From Mycobacterium syngnathidarum (GTDB lineage Bacteria > Actinomycetota > Actinomycetes > Mycobacteriales > Mycobacteriaceae), in NCBI RefSeq assembly GCF_001942625.1, contig NZ_MLCL01000078.1:1-64000 (forward strand): DNA of 64,000 nt, in the 5' to 3' direction. Shown one piece after another: positions 51,644 through 64,000 of this stretch. Position 1 is the stretch's first letter; the number at the start of each line of letters is the position of its first letter. Both the position numbers and the translations under genes were made by a program. Under the pieces are notes generated by a model, which ran no database searches, had not been told where the DNA came from, and saw only the letters and a list, made by a program, of their open reading frames with translations.

Positions 51644-52980
51644 CCGCTTCAGCACGAATGCGGATCGCGCTCAGTGCGCTGCTGGTGGGCTGCCTGATCG
51701 CCGGTGCTGTTGCGGTGCTGAGGATTTCGCCGAGCCTGAACCAGATCCACGTGGTCGGCTACTTCGACAACACCAACGGCATGTTCGTCGGCGACGAGGT
51801 GCGGATCCTCGGGGTGCCGGTCGGCACGATCGACAAGATCGAGGCCGAGCCCCACCGGGTCAAGGTCAGTTTCTCCTACGCTGCCAAGTACCGGGTGCCT
51901 GCCGACGCCAACGCTGCGATCCTGTCACCGTCGCTGGTGACCTCCCGCGCCATACAGCTCACCCCGGCCTACATCGGTGGTCCGGTGCTGGCGGACAATG
52001 CCGTGATCCCGCAGGAGCGCACCGCGGTTCCGGTGGAGTGGGACGACTTTCGCGTACAGCTGGAGAAACTCACCGAAAGTCTCAAACCCACCGGGCCCGG
52101 CGGGCTCAGCACGTTGGGCGAGCTGGTCAGTACCGGCGCGGACAATCTGCGCGGCGAGGGCGGCAATGTCCGCGACACGCTGATCAAGATGTCGCAGGCG
52201 TTCTCGGCACTCGGCGACCACAGCGAAGATCTGTTCTCATCGGTGCGCAACCTGGCCACCCTGGTTTCGGCGTTGCAGTCGAGCACCGACCTGATGAGTC
52301 GGCTCAACCGCAACTTCGCGGGGGTCACGGCACTACTGGCCAACGACCCCGACGAGATCGGGAACTCCATGCGCGATCTCAACGTGGCGGTGGCCGACGT
52401 GCAGGGCTTCCTGGCCGAGAACCGCGAAACCCTCGGTACCACCTCGGACAAGCTGGCCTCGGTGAGTCAGGCTTTGAACGACAGCCTCGACGACATCAAG
52501 CAGACTCTGCACATCGCGCCGACATCGCTGGCCAACTTCCTCAACATCTACAACCCGGCGCAGAACGCACTGACGGGAATGCTCGCGGTGAGCAACTTCA
52601 ACAATCCGGTGAGTTTCCTGTGCGGTGCGATCCAGGCGGCGTCGCGGCTGGGCGCAGAACAGTCGGCGAAGCTGTGCGTGCAGTATCTGGCGCCGATCAT
52701 CAAGAACCGCCAGTACAACTTCCTGCCGTTCGGAATGAACCCCATCGTCGGCACACAGGCCAGGCCGAACGAGATCACCTACAGCGAGGACTGGATGCGT
52801 CCTGATCACGTGCCCGCGGCGGGCGTTCCGGAAACGCCGCGGGCCGCAACCGAACCCGCCCAACCTCAGCCGGGTGGCCCGCTGCCCGCCGAAGCCGGAA
52901 CCGGGACCGGAACCGTGTCCACCGACCCGGGCGCCGGTCTGTCCGGCCTGATGGTGCCGCCGACCGGAGCCGGCTCATGA
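51640..52980 (+). CDS. mceD: Mce-family protein MceD
   Basis: A 446-residue subunit with an N-terminal anchor (about 8-28), the MCE domain (GMFVGDEVRILGVPVGTIDKIEAE), the helical region, and a conserved FNNPVSFLCGAIQAASRLGAEQSAKLCVQYLAP segment typical of MceD. A Pro/Gly-rich tail closes the protein. Start and stop overlap the neighbouring genes by 4 nt. Confidence 0.92.
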   Translation: MTASARMRIALSALLVGCLIAGAVAVLRISPSLNQIHVVGYFDNTNGMFVGDEVRILGVPVGTIDKIEAEPHRVKVSFSYAAKYRVPADANAAILSPSLVTSRAIQLTPAYIGGPVLADNAVIPQERTAVPVEWDDFRVQLEKLTESLKPTGPGGLSTLGELVSTGADNLRGEGGNVRDTLIKMSQAFSALGDHSEDLFSSVRNLATLVSALQSSTDLMSRLNRNFAGVTALLANDPDEIGNSMRDLNVAVADVQGFLAENRETLGTTSDKLASVSQALNDSLDDIKQTLHIAPTSLANFLNIYNPAQNALTGMLAVSNFNNPVSFLCGAIQAASRLGAEQSAKLCVQYLAPIIKNRQYNFLPFGMNPIVGTQARPNEITYSEDWMRPDHVPAAGVPETPRAATEPAQPQPGGPLPAEAGTGTGTVSTDPGAGLSGLMVPPTGAGS

Positions 52981-54116
52981 ACCGGATCCGGCGGCGATGC
53001 ACCGCCGCTGCGGTGCTCGCGTTGTCGGTCGCCACTTCGGCATCGGGTTGCGGATGGAAGGGGCTGAACTCGATACCGCTACCCGGCACTGCCGGCCAGG
53101 GCCCCGGGGCATACACCATCACCGCGCAGATGCCCGATGTCACCAATATTCAACAGAATTCGCGGGTACGCGTCGGCGACGTCACGGTCGGCAACGTCAC
53201 CAAGATCGAGCGGCAGGGCTGGCATGCGTTGCTGACCATGCGCATAGACGGTGACGTGAACCTACCGGCCAACACGACCGCCAAGATCGGCCAGACCAGC
53301 CTGCTCGGCTCGCTGCATGTCGAGCTCGCATCACCGGACGGCTCTGCGCCCGCGGGCCGGCTCCACGAGGGCTCACAGATCCCGCTGACCAGTGCCGGCG
53401 CCTACCCCTCGACCGAGCAGACCCTGGCCGCGGCGTCGATGCTGCTCAACGGCGGCGGTATCGGCCAGATCCAGGAGATCACCAAGGCATTCAGCACTGC
53501 CTTCGCCGGCCGGGAGCACGATCTGCGCAGCCTGATACAGCAACTGGACACGTTCATCGCGTCTGCGAACGACCAGACCGACGACATCATCGCGGCGACC
53601 GAGGGCTTCAACAACATGATGGGCCAGTTCGCCTCGCAGAAGCCGGTTCTCGACCGTGCGCTGACCACCATTCCCGAAGCGCTGACGGTTCTGAAGGACC
53701 AGCGCAACAATCTCGTCGAGGTACTCGATCGACTCGGCCGGTTCAGCAGCATCGCCGCCGGAGCGGTCGAGGAGTCCAAAGAAGCACTGATCAAGGAGTT
53801 CTCAGATCTGGGACCGGTGCTGGAATCGCTGGCCAACGCCGGTCCCGCGCTGACCCGGTCCCTGAGTTTCCTGGCCACCTTCCCGTGGCCGAAAGAGACG
53901 TTGGACAAGTGGGTTCGCGGCGACTACGCGAACCTGACGGCCGTGATCGACATGACACTGAGCCGCCTCGACTCGTCGTTGTTCACCGGCACTCGCTGGG
54001 AAGGCGACCTCACCGAGCTGGAGATGCAATGGGGCCGGACCATCGGCCAGATGCCCAGCCCATACACCGCGGGCAACCCGCTGGTGGTGCCATATCACCT
54101 GGATCAGGGGCCCTGA
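52977..54116 (+). CDS. mceE: Mce-family lipoprotein MceE
   Basis: A 379-residue subunit with a lipoprotein signal instead of a membrane anchor. The basic MNRIRRR is followed by a short hydrophobic run and the lipobox SASGC with Cys25. The MCE domain (QNSRVRVGDVTVGNVTKIERQ, about 55-130) and the helical domain follow. A lipidated MceE is the rule in mycobacterial mce operons. The ATG overlaps the mceD stop; mceF starts 1 nt after its stop. Confidence 0.92.
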   Translation: MNRIRRRCTAAAVLALSVATSASGCGWKGLNSIPLPGTAGQGPGAYTITAQMPDVTNIQQNSRVRVGDVTVGNVTKIERQGWHALLTMRIDGDVNLPANTTAKIGQTSLLGSLHVELASPDGSAPAGRLHEGSQIPLTSAGAYPSTEQTLAAASMLLNGGGIGQIQEITKAFSTAFAGREHDLRSLIQQLDTFIASANDQTDDIIAATEGFNNMMGQFASQKPVLDRALTTIPEALTVLKDQRNNLVEVLDRLGRFSSIAAGAVEESKEALIKEFSDLGPVLESLANAGPALTRSLSFLATFPWPKETLDKWVRGDYANLTAVIDMTLSRLDSSLFTGTRWEGDLTELEMQWGRTIGQMPSPYTAGNPLVVPYHLDQGP

Positions 54117-54117
54117 C

Positions 54118-55569
54118 ATGCATCTGAATAGACGAATCAAGATCCAGTTGGCGATCTTCGGTCTGGTCGCGATCGTGGCCGGTTCACTCATGGTGTTCGG
54201 CTACATGCGGTTGCCCTGGCTGATGTTCAATGCGGGTCACTACACGGTCCGCATGGAACTGCCGCACACCGGTGGTCTGTACAAGAGCGGCAACGTCACC
54301 TACCGCGGTACCGAGGTGGGCCGGGTGATGGCGGTCAACCTCACCGACTCCGGCGTCGAGGCGGTGCTCTCGCTGCAATCCGACATCGCGATACCTTCCG
54401 ACCTCGATGCCGAGGTACACAGTCAGAGCGCCGTCGGCGAACAGTTCATTGCCCTGGTGCCGCGCGACGCCCATGCCCGGCCGCTGCGCGACGGGGACGT
54501 GATTCCGTCGGACCGCACCTCGATACCGCCGGACATCAACACCCTGCTCGATGCGACGAACGCGGGTCTGAAGGCGATTCCGAACGACGACCTCAAGACC
54601 GTGATCGACGAAAGCTACACGGCGGTCGGTGGTCTCGGTCCGGAGATCTCGCGGTTCGTGAAAGGTTCCACGGCGCTGGCCATCGACGCCCGTGAGAACC
54701 TGGATCCGCTGACGGCGCTGGTGGACCAGAGCGCACCCGTGCTGGATTCACAGTCGAACACCAGCGATTCGATCCAGGCCTGGGCCGCCAATCTCGCGAC
54801 GATCACCAAACAACTGCAGGCCAAGGACGAAGCCGTGGCCGGAGTACTCAAGAACGGCGCACCCGCCGCCGGCGAGGCCCGGGCGCTGTTCGAACGCCTG
54901 CAACCGACCCTGCCGGTGGTACTGGCGAACCTGGTCAGCACCGGAAAGGTGGCGGTCACCTATCAGCCCGCCATCGAACAGCTGCTGGTGCTGCTCCCAC
55001 AGGGCACCGCCATCATGCAGGCGATCGGTGTACCCAACCGCAACATCGACTCTCCGTACCGCGGCGCCTACCTGAGCTTCAAGCTCAACTTCAACTTGCC
55101 GCCGCCATGCACCACGGGATACCTGCCCGCCCAGCAGCAGCGGGTCGCGACGTTCGAGGACTACCCGGACCGCCCGGCGGGCGATCTGTACTGCCGCGTG
55201 CCACAGGATTCCATGTTCAATGTGCGTGGCGCACGCAATATTCCGTGTATGACGGTGCCCGGCAAGCGCGCTCCCACCGTGAAGATGTGTGAGAGCGACG
55301 AGCAATACGTACCGCTCAACGACGGCCTCAGTTGGAAGGGCGACCCGAACGCCACCCTGTCCGGCCAGGATATCCCGCAGTTGCCGCCGGGCTCGCCACC
55401 ACAACAGGCACCGGCGCCTCCCCCACCGATCACCGTCGCCGAATACGACCCCGCCACAGGCACATACGTGGCGCCGGACGGAAAGGTCTACACCCAGGCA
55501 GACCTGGGTCAGAATGCAGACAAGGAGCAGACGTGGCAGTCGATGATGATGCCTCCCACGGCGAACTGA
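54118..55569 (+). CDS. mceF: Mce-family protein MceF
   Basis: A 483-residue subunit: anchor (about 8-30), MCE domain (SGNVTYRGTEVGRVMAVNL), helical region, then an extended segment with conserved cysteines (PPPCTTGYLP, DLYCRVPQ, NIPCMTVPG) and a Pro-rich tail. The last 37 nt overlap the next gene, which lies in another frame. Confidence 0.92.
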   Translation: MHLNRRIKIQLAIFGLVAIVAGSLMVFGYMRLPWLMFNAGHYTVRMELPHTGGLYKSGNVTYRGTEVGRVMAVNLTDSGVEAVLSLQSDIAIPSDLDAEVHSQSAVGEQFIALVPRDAHARPLRDGDVIPSDRTSIPPDINTLLDATNAGLKAIPNDDLKTVIDESYTAVGGLGPEISRFVKGSTALAIDARENLDPLTALVDQSAPVLDSQSNTSDSIQAWAANLATITKQLQAKDEAVAGVLKNGAPAAGEARALFERLQPTLPVVLANLVSTGKVAVTYQPAIEQLLVLLPQGTAIMQAIGVPNRNIDSPYRGAYLSFKLNFNLPPPCTTGYLPAQQQRVATFEDYPDRPAGDLYCRVPQDSMFNVRGARNIPCMTVPGKRAPTVKMCESDEQYVPLNDGLSWKGDPNATLSGQDIPQLPPGSPPQQAPAPPPPITVAEYDPATGTYVAPDGKVYTQADLGQNADKEQTWQSMMMPPTAN

Positions 55570-56180
55570 ACGAACACGGGCCCGACGGAGCCGAACCGGA
55601 GCACACCGAATCGCCAGGCACCGAACCGGACGGAGCCGATGCCGGGAAATCCGCGAAGGCCGATGCCACCCCTGACGCTTCGGCCACGCCCGGTGCCCGA
55701 TCCGGACTGCGCACCGCGCTGGTCGCCGGCGCGGCCACCGTGGTGGCGCTGACAGGTGTGTCGGGCTGGCTGGGGTTCCGGTCGTACGAAGCACATCAGG
55801 CCGACCAGCAGCGCGAGCTGTTCCTGTCGGTCGGCCGGCAGGGGGCGCTGAATCTGACGACGCTCAAGCACACCGAGATAGAGGCCGATGTGCAACGCAT
55901 CCTCGACGCCGCAACGGGCGGGTTTCACGACGACTTTCAGAAGCGGGCTCCCGCATTCGTCGAGGTCGTCAAGAAGGCTCAGTCCACCTCGGAGGGCACC
56001 ATCACCGAGGCGGGATTGGAATCACAGACGCCCGACAGCGCCCAGGTGCTCGTCGCGGTGTCGGTGAAAACCTCCAATGCCGGTGCACCCGAGCAGGATC
56101 CGCGCGCGTGGCGGATGCGGATCGGGGTCCAGAAGGTCGGCGACGAAACCAAAGTATCGAATGTGGAGTTTGTACCGTGA
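55533..56180 (+). CDS. Mce-associated membrane protein (Mam), first
   Basis: A 215-residue protein with an acidic, disordered first 65 residues, one membrane segment (TALVAGAATVVALTGVSGWLGF) and an extracytoplasmic domain with an NTF2-like, Mam-type look (VQRILDAATGGFHDDFQKRAPAFVEVVKKAQ). The GTG at 55533 is chosen because AAGGAG lies 5 nt upstream, although it overlaps mceF. Such proteins stabilise Mce complexes, as OmamA does in M. tuberculosis. Confidence 0.85.
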   Translation: MAVDDDASHGELNEHGPDGAEPEHTESPGTEPDGADAGKSAKADATPDASATPGARSGLRTALVAGAATVVALTGVSGWLGFRSYEAHQADQQRELFLSVGRQGALNLTTLKHTEIEADVQRILDAATGGFHDDFQKRAPAFVEVVKKAQSTSEGTITEAGLESQTPDSAQVLVAVSVKTSNAGAPEQDPRAWRMRIGVQKVGDETKVSNVEFVP

Positions 56181-56806
56181 CCCAGCTCGACGTCACCCCG
56201 CAAGATCTCACTGTTGTCGACGACGACATCACTGAGCACGACACGACCGGCACCACCAACGATGCGACCGCCGTAGATCGGCCCGGGACAACCGGAACCG
56301 ACAGACGGTGGCCCAAGCGGCCCATCGCCTGGAGCCGGCTCGTCGCCTTCGGCGTGCTACCCGGCGCCGCGCTGACGCTGACGCTGGGCGCGGCATATCT
56401 GAAGTACCAAGATGATTCGAACCGGCGCACGGATGCCGCACGCGTCGAATCGGTCCAGGCAGCGACACAGAACACCATCAAGATGCTGTCGTATCGCGCC
56501 GACAACGTGGCGCAGGACCTCGAATCGGCGAAGGACAACCTCACCGGTGAATTCCGGGACTCCTACACATCGCTGATCCACGACGTGGTGATCCCGGGTG
56601 CGAGACAGAAGCAAATCTCTGCGGTGGCGACCGTTCCGGCCGCGTCGCCGGTGTCCGTCGCGCCCGATCACGCCGTGGTGCTGGTGTACGTGAACCAGTC
56701 GATCATCATGGGTGCCGAGCCACCCACCAGCACGGCGTCCAGTGTGCGGGTGACCCTCGACCAAGTCGACGGCCGCTGGCTCACCTCCGAATTCGACCCG
56801 GTCTGA
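56177..56806 (+). CDS. Mce-associated membrane protein (Mam), second
   Basis: A 209-residue paralogue of the preceding protein: polar N-terminus, one membrane segment (about 57-78, LVAFGVLPGAALTLTLGAAYL), and the same extracytoplasmic domain (MLSYRADNVAQDLESAKDNLTGEFRDSYTSLIHDVVIPGARQ) ending TLDQVDGRWLTSEFDPV. The GTG overlaps the stop of the first Mam gene (GTGA). Confidence 0.87.
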   Translation: MTQLDVTPQDLTVVDDDITEHDTTGTTNDATAVDRPGTTGTDRRWPKRPIAWSRLVAFGVLPGAALTLTLGAAYLKYQDDSNRRTDAARVESVQAATQNTIKMLSYRADNVAQDLESAKDNLTGEFRDSYTSLIHDVVIPGARQKQISAVATVPAASPVSVAPDHAVVLVYVNQSIIMGAEPPTSTASSVRVTLDQVDGRWLTSEFDPV

Positions 56807-56873
56807 TCTGTCACCCTCCGTGGACTCACGATCTGGCCGGTACCCGCGTCAGCGAAAGGCGGTAGCACCACAA

Positions 56874-57251
56874 GTGACAACGGTTTCCAGCGGACGCCGA
56901 ACACCCGTCCTGGTATTGGCCTCCTGCGCGGTGGCCGGGGCATTGGGCTTTGCCCTCGCGCCCCCCGCGGCGCGAGCCGACGCAGTGGCCTACCTGGTGA
57001 ACGTCACGGTGCGACCGGGTTACAACTTCGCCGGCGCCGACCACGCCCTGGCCTACGGGCGCGGCATCTGCGACAAGGTCAACGCCGGGCTGCCTTACGG
57101 CGACCTCATGCAGGATGTCAAGCACGATTTCGGCAACTCCGACGAGTATCAGGCCGGGTACCTGATCAATCAGGCCGTCAACGAACTATGCCCGGCAGCG
57201 ATCTGGCAGCTGCGCAACTCGGCTGTCGGTTACCGGGCACGGCCCAACTGA
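56874..57251 (+). CDS. Secreted DUF732 protein
   Basis: A 125-residue exported protein. A signal peptide (hydrophobic VLVLASCAVAGALGFALA, cleavage near ARADA) is followed by a DUF732 domain with its paired cysteines in GRGICDKVNAG and VNELCPAAIWQLRN. DUF732 proteins are small mycobacterial secreted proteins of unknown function. The GTG at 56874 gives the best signal peptide; a GTG at 56820 is possible. It lies 67 nt after the last Mam gene, probably in the same operon. Confidence 0.78.
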   Translation: MTTVSSGRRTPVLVLASCAVAGALGFALAPPAARADAVAYLVNVTVRPGYNFAGADHALAYGRGICDKVNAGLPYGDLMQDVKHDFGNSDEYQAGYLINQAVNELCPAAIWQLRNSAVGYRARPN

Positions 57252-57265
57252 ACGGGACTGACCGA

Positions 57266-57778
57266 ATGGACGACGATATGGCCAAGTGGCACAAGGTGAA
57301 GCGCCGGGTGAGCCAATACAGCGCGGCGTGTTTCGTTCCCGCCGCATTGATCACCATGGCACCGGTGGTACATGCGGACAACAAGCGGTTCAACAAGAGT
57401 GTGGAGTCCAACGTCTTCACCATCAGGCGCCAGGCCGGCTGCCCGGTCGACATCAAGGCCGACCCGCAGCTGCGCCTGGCCGCCCAATGGCACACCAACG
57501 ATGTACTGAACCACCGCGAACTCGACGGGGACATCGGCTCAGACGGCTCCACACCCCAGGACCGCGCCGAGGCAGCGGGCTTTGGCGGCCGAGTCGCCGA
57601 GACCGTGGCGATCAACCCTGCCATGGCGATGAGCGGAATCGAGTTGATGAACCGGTGGTTCGACAACCCCGCGTACCTGGCGATCATGCGGGACTGTGCC
57701 AACACCAAGATCGGGGTCTGGTCGGAGAACAGCCTGGACCGAACCGTGGTGGTCGCCGTGTACGGGCAACCCGGATAG
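57266..57778 (+). CDS. Secreted CAP/SCP-domain-like protein
   Basis: A 170-residue exported protein. After a signal peptide (about 1-37, ending VVHADN) it resembles the CAP (SCP/Tpx-1) fold. It has LRLAAQWHTNDVLNHRELDGDIGSDGSTPQDRAEAAGFGGRVAETVA with helix-borne His and Glu residues, and a closing strand NTKIGVWSENSLDRTVVVAVYG. CAP proteins can bind sterols and other lipids, which is of interest beside an Mce importer. It starts 14 nt after the DUF732 gene; ATG at 57278 is an alternative start. Confidence 0.72.
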   Translation: MDDDMAKWHKVKRRVSQYSAACFVPAALITMAPVVHADNKRFNKSVESNVFTIRRQAGCPVDIKADPQLRLAAQWHTNDVLNHRELDGDIGSDGSTPQDRAEAAGFGGRVAETVAINPAMAMSGIELMNRWFDNPAYLAIMRDCANTKIGVWSENSLDRTVVVAVYGQPG

Positions 57779-57784
57779 GCCGAT

Positions 57785-58716
57785 ATGGACGTCGATCCCG
57801 AAATCGCAGCACTACTCCCGGTTCTGAACACCGGATTTCCCGCCGTCGAGACGATGAGCGGCGCCGAGGCGCGGGCTGCCGTACGGGCGCGGTACCGGCC
57901 CGCGGAGCAGCCGCAACCGATCGGGGCGGTCGAGAACCGCGTGATTCCCGGCGACATCCCGGTGCGGATCTACCGGCCGGCACCGGAATCGGCGTTGCCG
58001 GACTCCGGAAGAGCACTGCCGATCGTCGTGTTCGCGCACGGCGGTGGATTCGTCTTCTGCGATCTGGACACCCACGACGACCTGTGCCGGTCGATGAGCA
58101 ACGGGGTCGGCGCGGTGGTGATCGCCGTCGACTACCGGCTCGCACCGGAGTTCCGGTGGCCCACCGCGGCCGAGGACATCTACTCCGCACTGTGCTGGGC
58201 CGCGGCATCGGCACGGGACCTCGGCGGTGACGCGACCAGGATCGTCGTCGCCGGCGACAGCGCCGGCGGCAACCTCGCGGCGGTCACCACGATCCTGGCC
58301 CGTGATCGTGGCGGTCCGCAGATCGCCTGCCAGGCATTGCTGTACCCGGTGATCGCCGCGGACTTCGGCACCGAGTCGTACCGCCGGTTCGAGACCGGGT
58401 TCTACAACACTCGTGCCGCCATGGCCTGGTACTGGGATCAGTACGTACCGGACGTCGCCGACCGCGGCCACCCCCACGCCTCGCCACTGCAGGCGAAGCT
58501 GGGTGGGCTACCACCGGCAGTGGTGGTCACCGCGGGTTTGGACCCACTGCACTCCGAAGGCTCGGCTTACGCCGAAGCACTTGTGACCCAGGGGGTGCCG
58601 GTGGCGTACCGCGACTACGCCGGCGCCATCCACGGGTTCATGACGATGCCGTCGCTGACGCTGGCCGGCAAGGCCACACGTCAGCTGTGCTCCGATATCC
58701 GCAGCGCGCTCGGCCG

Positions 58717-58720
<4 letters not shown>
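57785..58720 (+). CDS. HSL-family esterase/lipase (alpha/beta hydrolase)
   Basis: A 311-residue family IV (hormone-sensitive lipase-like) esterase. The oxyanion motif is HGGG (85-88) and the nucleophile is Ser159 in VVAGDSAGGNLAAV. The acid lies in TAGLDPLHSEG and the His in DYAGAIHGFM. Such enzymes cleave short and medium esters. It starts 6 nt after the CAP gene and is convergent with a Baeyer-Villiger monooxygenase gene, stops overlapping. An esterase is what is needed to open the ester or lactone that such a monooxygenase makes (inference). Confidence 0.88.
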
Positions 58721-62332
<3,612 letters not shown>

Positions 62333-62337
62333 GGGGC

Positions 62338-63420
62338 CTAGGGAGCCACGGTCTTCGACTCGCCCACCACCATCGCAAACCCGACGTGGGCATCCCGCCA
62401 GAACCGCTGCAGCGGACTCGTCCGGTGCAGCGCTTCGACACTCGACTGGCACACGATCTCGTCGACCGCACGCACCGCGCGGCGCGCCGCGGCTATCTGG
62501 TCGCGGCGCGCCCGCGCGCGCATACCCGGGTCGATCGGGCCGTCCAGAACCCGGTTGAACGATGCGGTCAGTGTGTCGAGCAACGCCAGCCGCGACGCCC
62601 TGATCTCGGCGGCGGCGTGTTCCTCGACCGGACCTTCGACGCCGATCGCCTCGACATGGTGGGCCAGTGCGCCTTCGGCCATCCCGATCACCGCAGCCGT
62701 GATCCCGAGCGGCGCAATGGTACTCAGCGGAATGTGGTAGATCGGATTGCGCAACCCGGCGTGCCCCGCGGCGGTGCCGTCGACAATGCTGTTGTGGTTG
62801 AGCAACCGATGCCCCGGGATGAACGCGTCATCGATCGTGATGCTCTTGCTTCCGGCGCCGATCAGCCCGATCGCATCACCGGATTCCTCGATGATGTGCA
62901 GATCAGCCCGTGGCACAAGCGAATACCCGAGTCCGTCGGCGTCGCCGGTACCGACCACGCGGGCACCGACGACAACCCACTCGCAGTGGTCGATCGCCGC
63001 GACCGAGCGCCACTCGCCAGAGAGGCGGTAGCCACCGTCGACGGGCAGCAACACACCGGCCGGCGTGTGCGCCGACGCGATCCAGACGTCAGAGTCGGCC
63101 TCCCACACCTCGTCGCGCAGACGCCGGTCAGCCGAGGCCAACGCCCACGGCGGCACGCCGACCGAACCGGCCACCCAACCCGCGGCCCCGTCCAGGCGGG
63201 ATATTTCCAGGACAGCCTCGGCGAAGTCGCCGGGATGAGTCTCGATGCCGCCGAACTCCGCAGGCTGCAACATGTGCATCACCCCGGACTCACGCAGCGC
63301 GTCGACCGTCCGGATGTCGAGCCGGCCCAGCGTCTCGTTGACGAGTCCGAGCGCCTGTAGCCGTTCGGCATTCTCGTCGATGCCGTCCAGAACGTCCCCG
63401 GTCATCTCCACACCACGCAT
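62338..63420 (-). CDS. HsaA-like flavin-dependent monooxygenase (acyl-CoA dehydrogenase fold)
   Basis: A 360-residue protein with the acyl-CoA dehydrogenase fold but the character of group D flavin monooxygenases such as HsaA (steroid A-ring hydroxylase) and related two-component oxygenases. Recognisable stretches are LRESGVMHMLQPAEFGGIETHPGDFAEAVLEISRLDGAAGWVAGS, GYRLSGEWRSVAAIDHCEWVVVGARV and the C-terminal DEIVCQSSVEALHRTSPLQRFWRDAHVGFAM. The acyl-CoA dehydrogenase catalytic Glu is not obvious. It would need a flavin reductase, not seen in the window. GGGAG precedes the ATG. Confidence 0.82.
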   Translation of the reverse strand: MRGVEMTGDVLDGIDENAERLQALGLVNETLGRLDIRTVDALRESGVMHMLQPAEFGGIETHPGDFAEAVLEISRLDGAAGWVAGSVGVPPWALASADRRLRDEVWEADSDVWIASAHTPAGVLLPVDGGYRLSGEWRSVAAIDHCEWVVVGARVVGTGDADGLGYSLVPRADLHIIEESGDAIGLIGAGSKSITIDDAFIPGHRLLNHNSIVDGTAAGHAGLRNPIYHIPLSTIAPLGITAAVIGMAEGALAHHVEAIGVEGPVEEHAAAEIRASRLALLDTLTASFNRVLDGPIDPGMRARARRDQIAAARRAVRAVDEIVCQSSVEALHRTSPLQRFWRDAHVGFAMVVGESKTVAP

Positions 63421-63492
63421 CGAAAACTCCCTTGTCGCGCATATCGCGTGCCGACCACCATGGTCGGACACGTGCCCAAGTGGTTGCGGCAG

Positions 63493-63509
63493 CATCCCGC
63501 TGAGTGAGA
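63493..63509 (+). promoter_or_regulatory. Shared regulatory motif between flavin monooxygenase and IclR genes
   Basis: CATCCCGCTGAGTGAGA differs by one base from the site at 60629-60645. It lies in the 128-nt gap between the divergent flavin monooxygenase and IclR genes, 73 nt from the former and 40 nt from the latter, the expected place for an IclR autoregulatory site. Confidence 0.55.
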
Positions 63510-63548
63510 TCGTGAGTGCTTCAATGTCCGACGTCCCAGGGGGCGCAG

Positions 63549-64000
63549 GTGCCGACATCCGCCAGCAAGGCGACATCCCGACCGAGTGCCGAACAACGCG
63601 ACACGGCTGTGTCGATGGTGGATCGCGTGGCCTTGATCCTCAATGTCTTCGACGAACCCGGCAAACACCTACGGTTGGATCAGATCGCGGGACGCACGGG
63701 TCTGCCCCGGTCTTCGGTACACCGGATTCTCAAACAGTTGCACCGCGCCGGACTCCTGCAACACCGCCCCGACGGCTACGCACTGGCCGCCTCTCCGCTG
63801 CCCGTGACCAGGATGGTCGACCACTCGCAACTGCGCAGCGTGGCATCGCCGACCCTGTCCCGTCTGCATGCCGACACCGGACTGGTGGTGCACTTGGGGG
63901 TGCTCTTCGGGGGCGACGTGGTTTATCTCGACAAGGTGGCCGGCCGTAACAGCGCCGTGGTCCCCACCCGCGTCGCCGGGCACTCGCCCGCACATGCCAG
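63549..64000 (+). CDS. IclR-family transcriptional regulator (truncated by window end)
   Basis: The reading frame stays open to the window end, giving the first 150 or so residues. The N-terminal winged helix-turn-helix reads MVDRVALILNVFDEPGKHLRLDQIAGRTGLPRSSVHRILKQLHRAGLL, clearly IclR. The effector domain begins with SPTLSRLHADTGLVVHLGVLFGGDVVYLDKVAG. The GTG at 63549 has AGGGGG 5 nt upstream; a GTG at 63516 is an in-frame alternative. IclR regulators usually control nearby catabolic genes. Here the divergent flavin monooxygenase, the BVMO/SDR genes and perhaps the mce operon are candidates. Confidence 0.85.
   Translation, partial: MPTSASKATSRPSAEQRDTAVSMVDRVALILNVFDEPGKHLRLDQIAGRTGLPRSSVHRILKQLHRAGLLQHRPDGYALAASPLPVTRMVDHSQLRSVASPTLSRLHADTGLVVHLGVLFGGDVVYLDKVAGRNSAVVPTRVAGHSPAHA

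Overview
This window is a high-GC actinobacterial chromosome segment. Gene content and order point to a fast-growing Mycobacterium (Mycolicibacterium type). It carries a PPE-PPW protein, the housekeeping sigma factor with a mycobacterial N-terminus, the arabinan arabinofuranosyltransferase AftC, a DUF4193 zinc-ribbon protein, the Cei envelope protein and a complete Mce operon. From about 11.2 to 46.0 kb the order follows the M. tuberculosis block Rv2667-Rv2703 (clpC2 to sigA), with a few genes missing and a few added. These assignments rest on recall of family sequences and gene order; no database search was run.

Region 1 (0-4.1 kb) looks like a heme-iron acquisition locus: a TetR regulator, a canonical heme oxygenase behind a double GACA-N3-TGTC operator, then an IdeR-like iron box and a PPE37-like PPE-PPW protein, followed by a membrane protein. 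Region 2 (4.1-11.1 kb) holds a class I DAHP synthase gene, a LysR regulator, a TDT-family permease, an MFS transporter with a divergent GntR regulator, and a PrrB-like histidine kinase without its response regulator. The DAHP synthase gene has a long structured leader encoding a 24-residue peptide with a Tyr-Trp-Arg-Phe run, which is the signature of aromatic amino acid attenuation. The LysR gene and the TDT gene share an identical-arm operator, TCACAA-N7-TTGTGA.

Region 3 (11.2-46.0 kb) is core. clpC2 has two CGTCAAC-N5-GTTGACG palindromes covering its -35 and -10. It is followed by zapE, a RibD-like reductase, a lipoprotein hydrolase, aftC, msrB and the coproporphyrin-dependent heme genes (hemE, cgoX, hemQ). 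Then come an RNase D-like protein, dxs, nhaA, an ArsB-type permease, a degenerate GGDEF protein, an RNA methyltransferase with an APC permease, the ceoBC K+-uptake regulators, dut, cei, an inositol monophosphatase, ppgK and sigA. Many of these genes have a TANNNT -10 element 5-8 nt before the start codon, so they are probably transcribed as leaderless mRNAs.

Region 4 (46.0-64.0 kb) breaks the synteny directly after the sigA terminator. It holds a 12-gene mce locus (yrbEA, yrbEB, mceA-F, two Mce-associated proteins, a DUF732 protein and a CAP-domain protein). Next to it is an apparent catabolic cluster: an HSL-type esterase, a Baeyer-Villiger monooxygenase, two short-chain dehydrogenases, an HsaA-like flavin monooxygenase and an IclR regulator cut by the window end. 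A 17-bp motif is shared almost exactly by the two catabolic promoter regions, and a weaker copy lies in front of the mce operon. I infer a transporter plus ring- or ketone-opening pathway under common control; the substrate is unknown.

No tRNA, rRNA, CRISPR array, insertion sequence or prophage gene was recognised.
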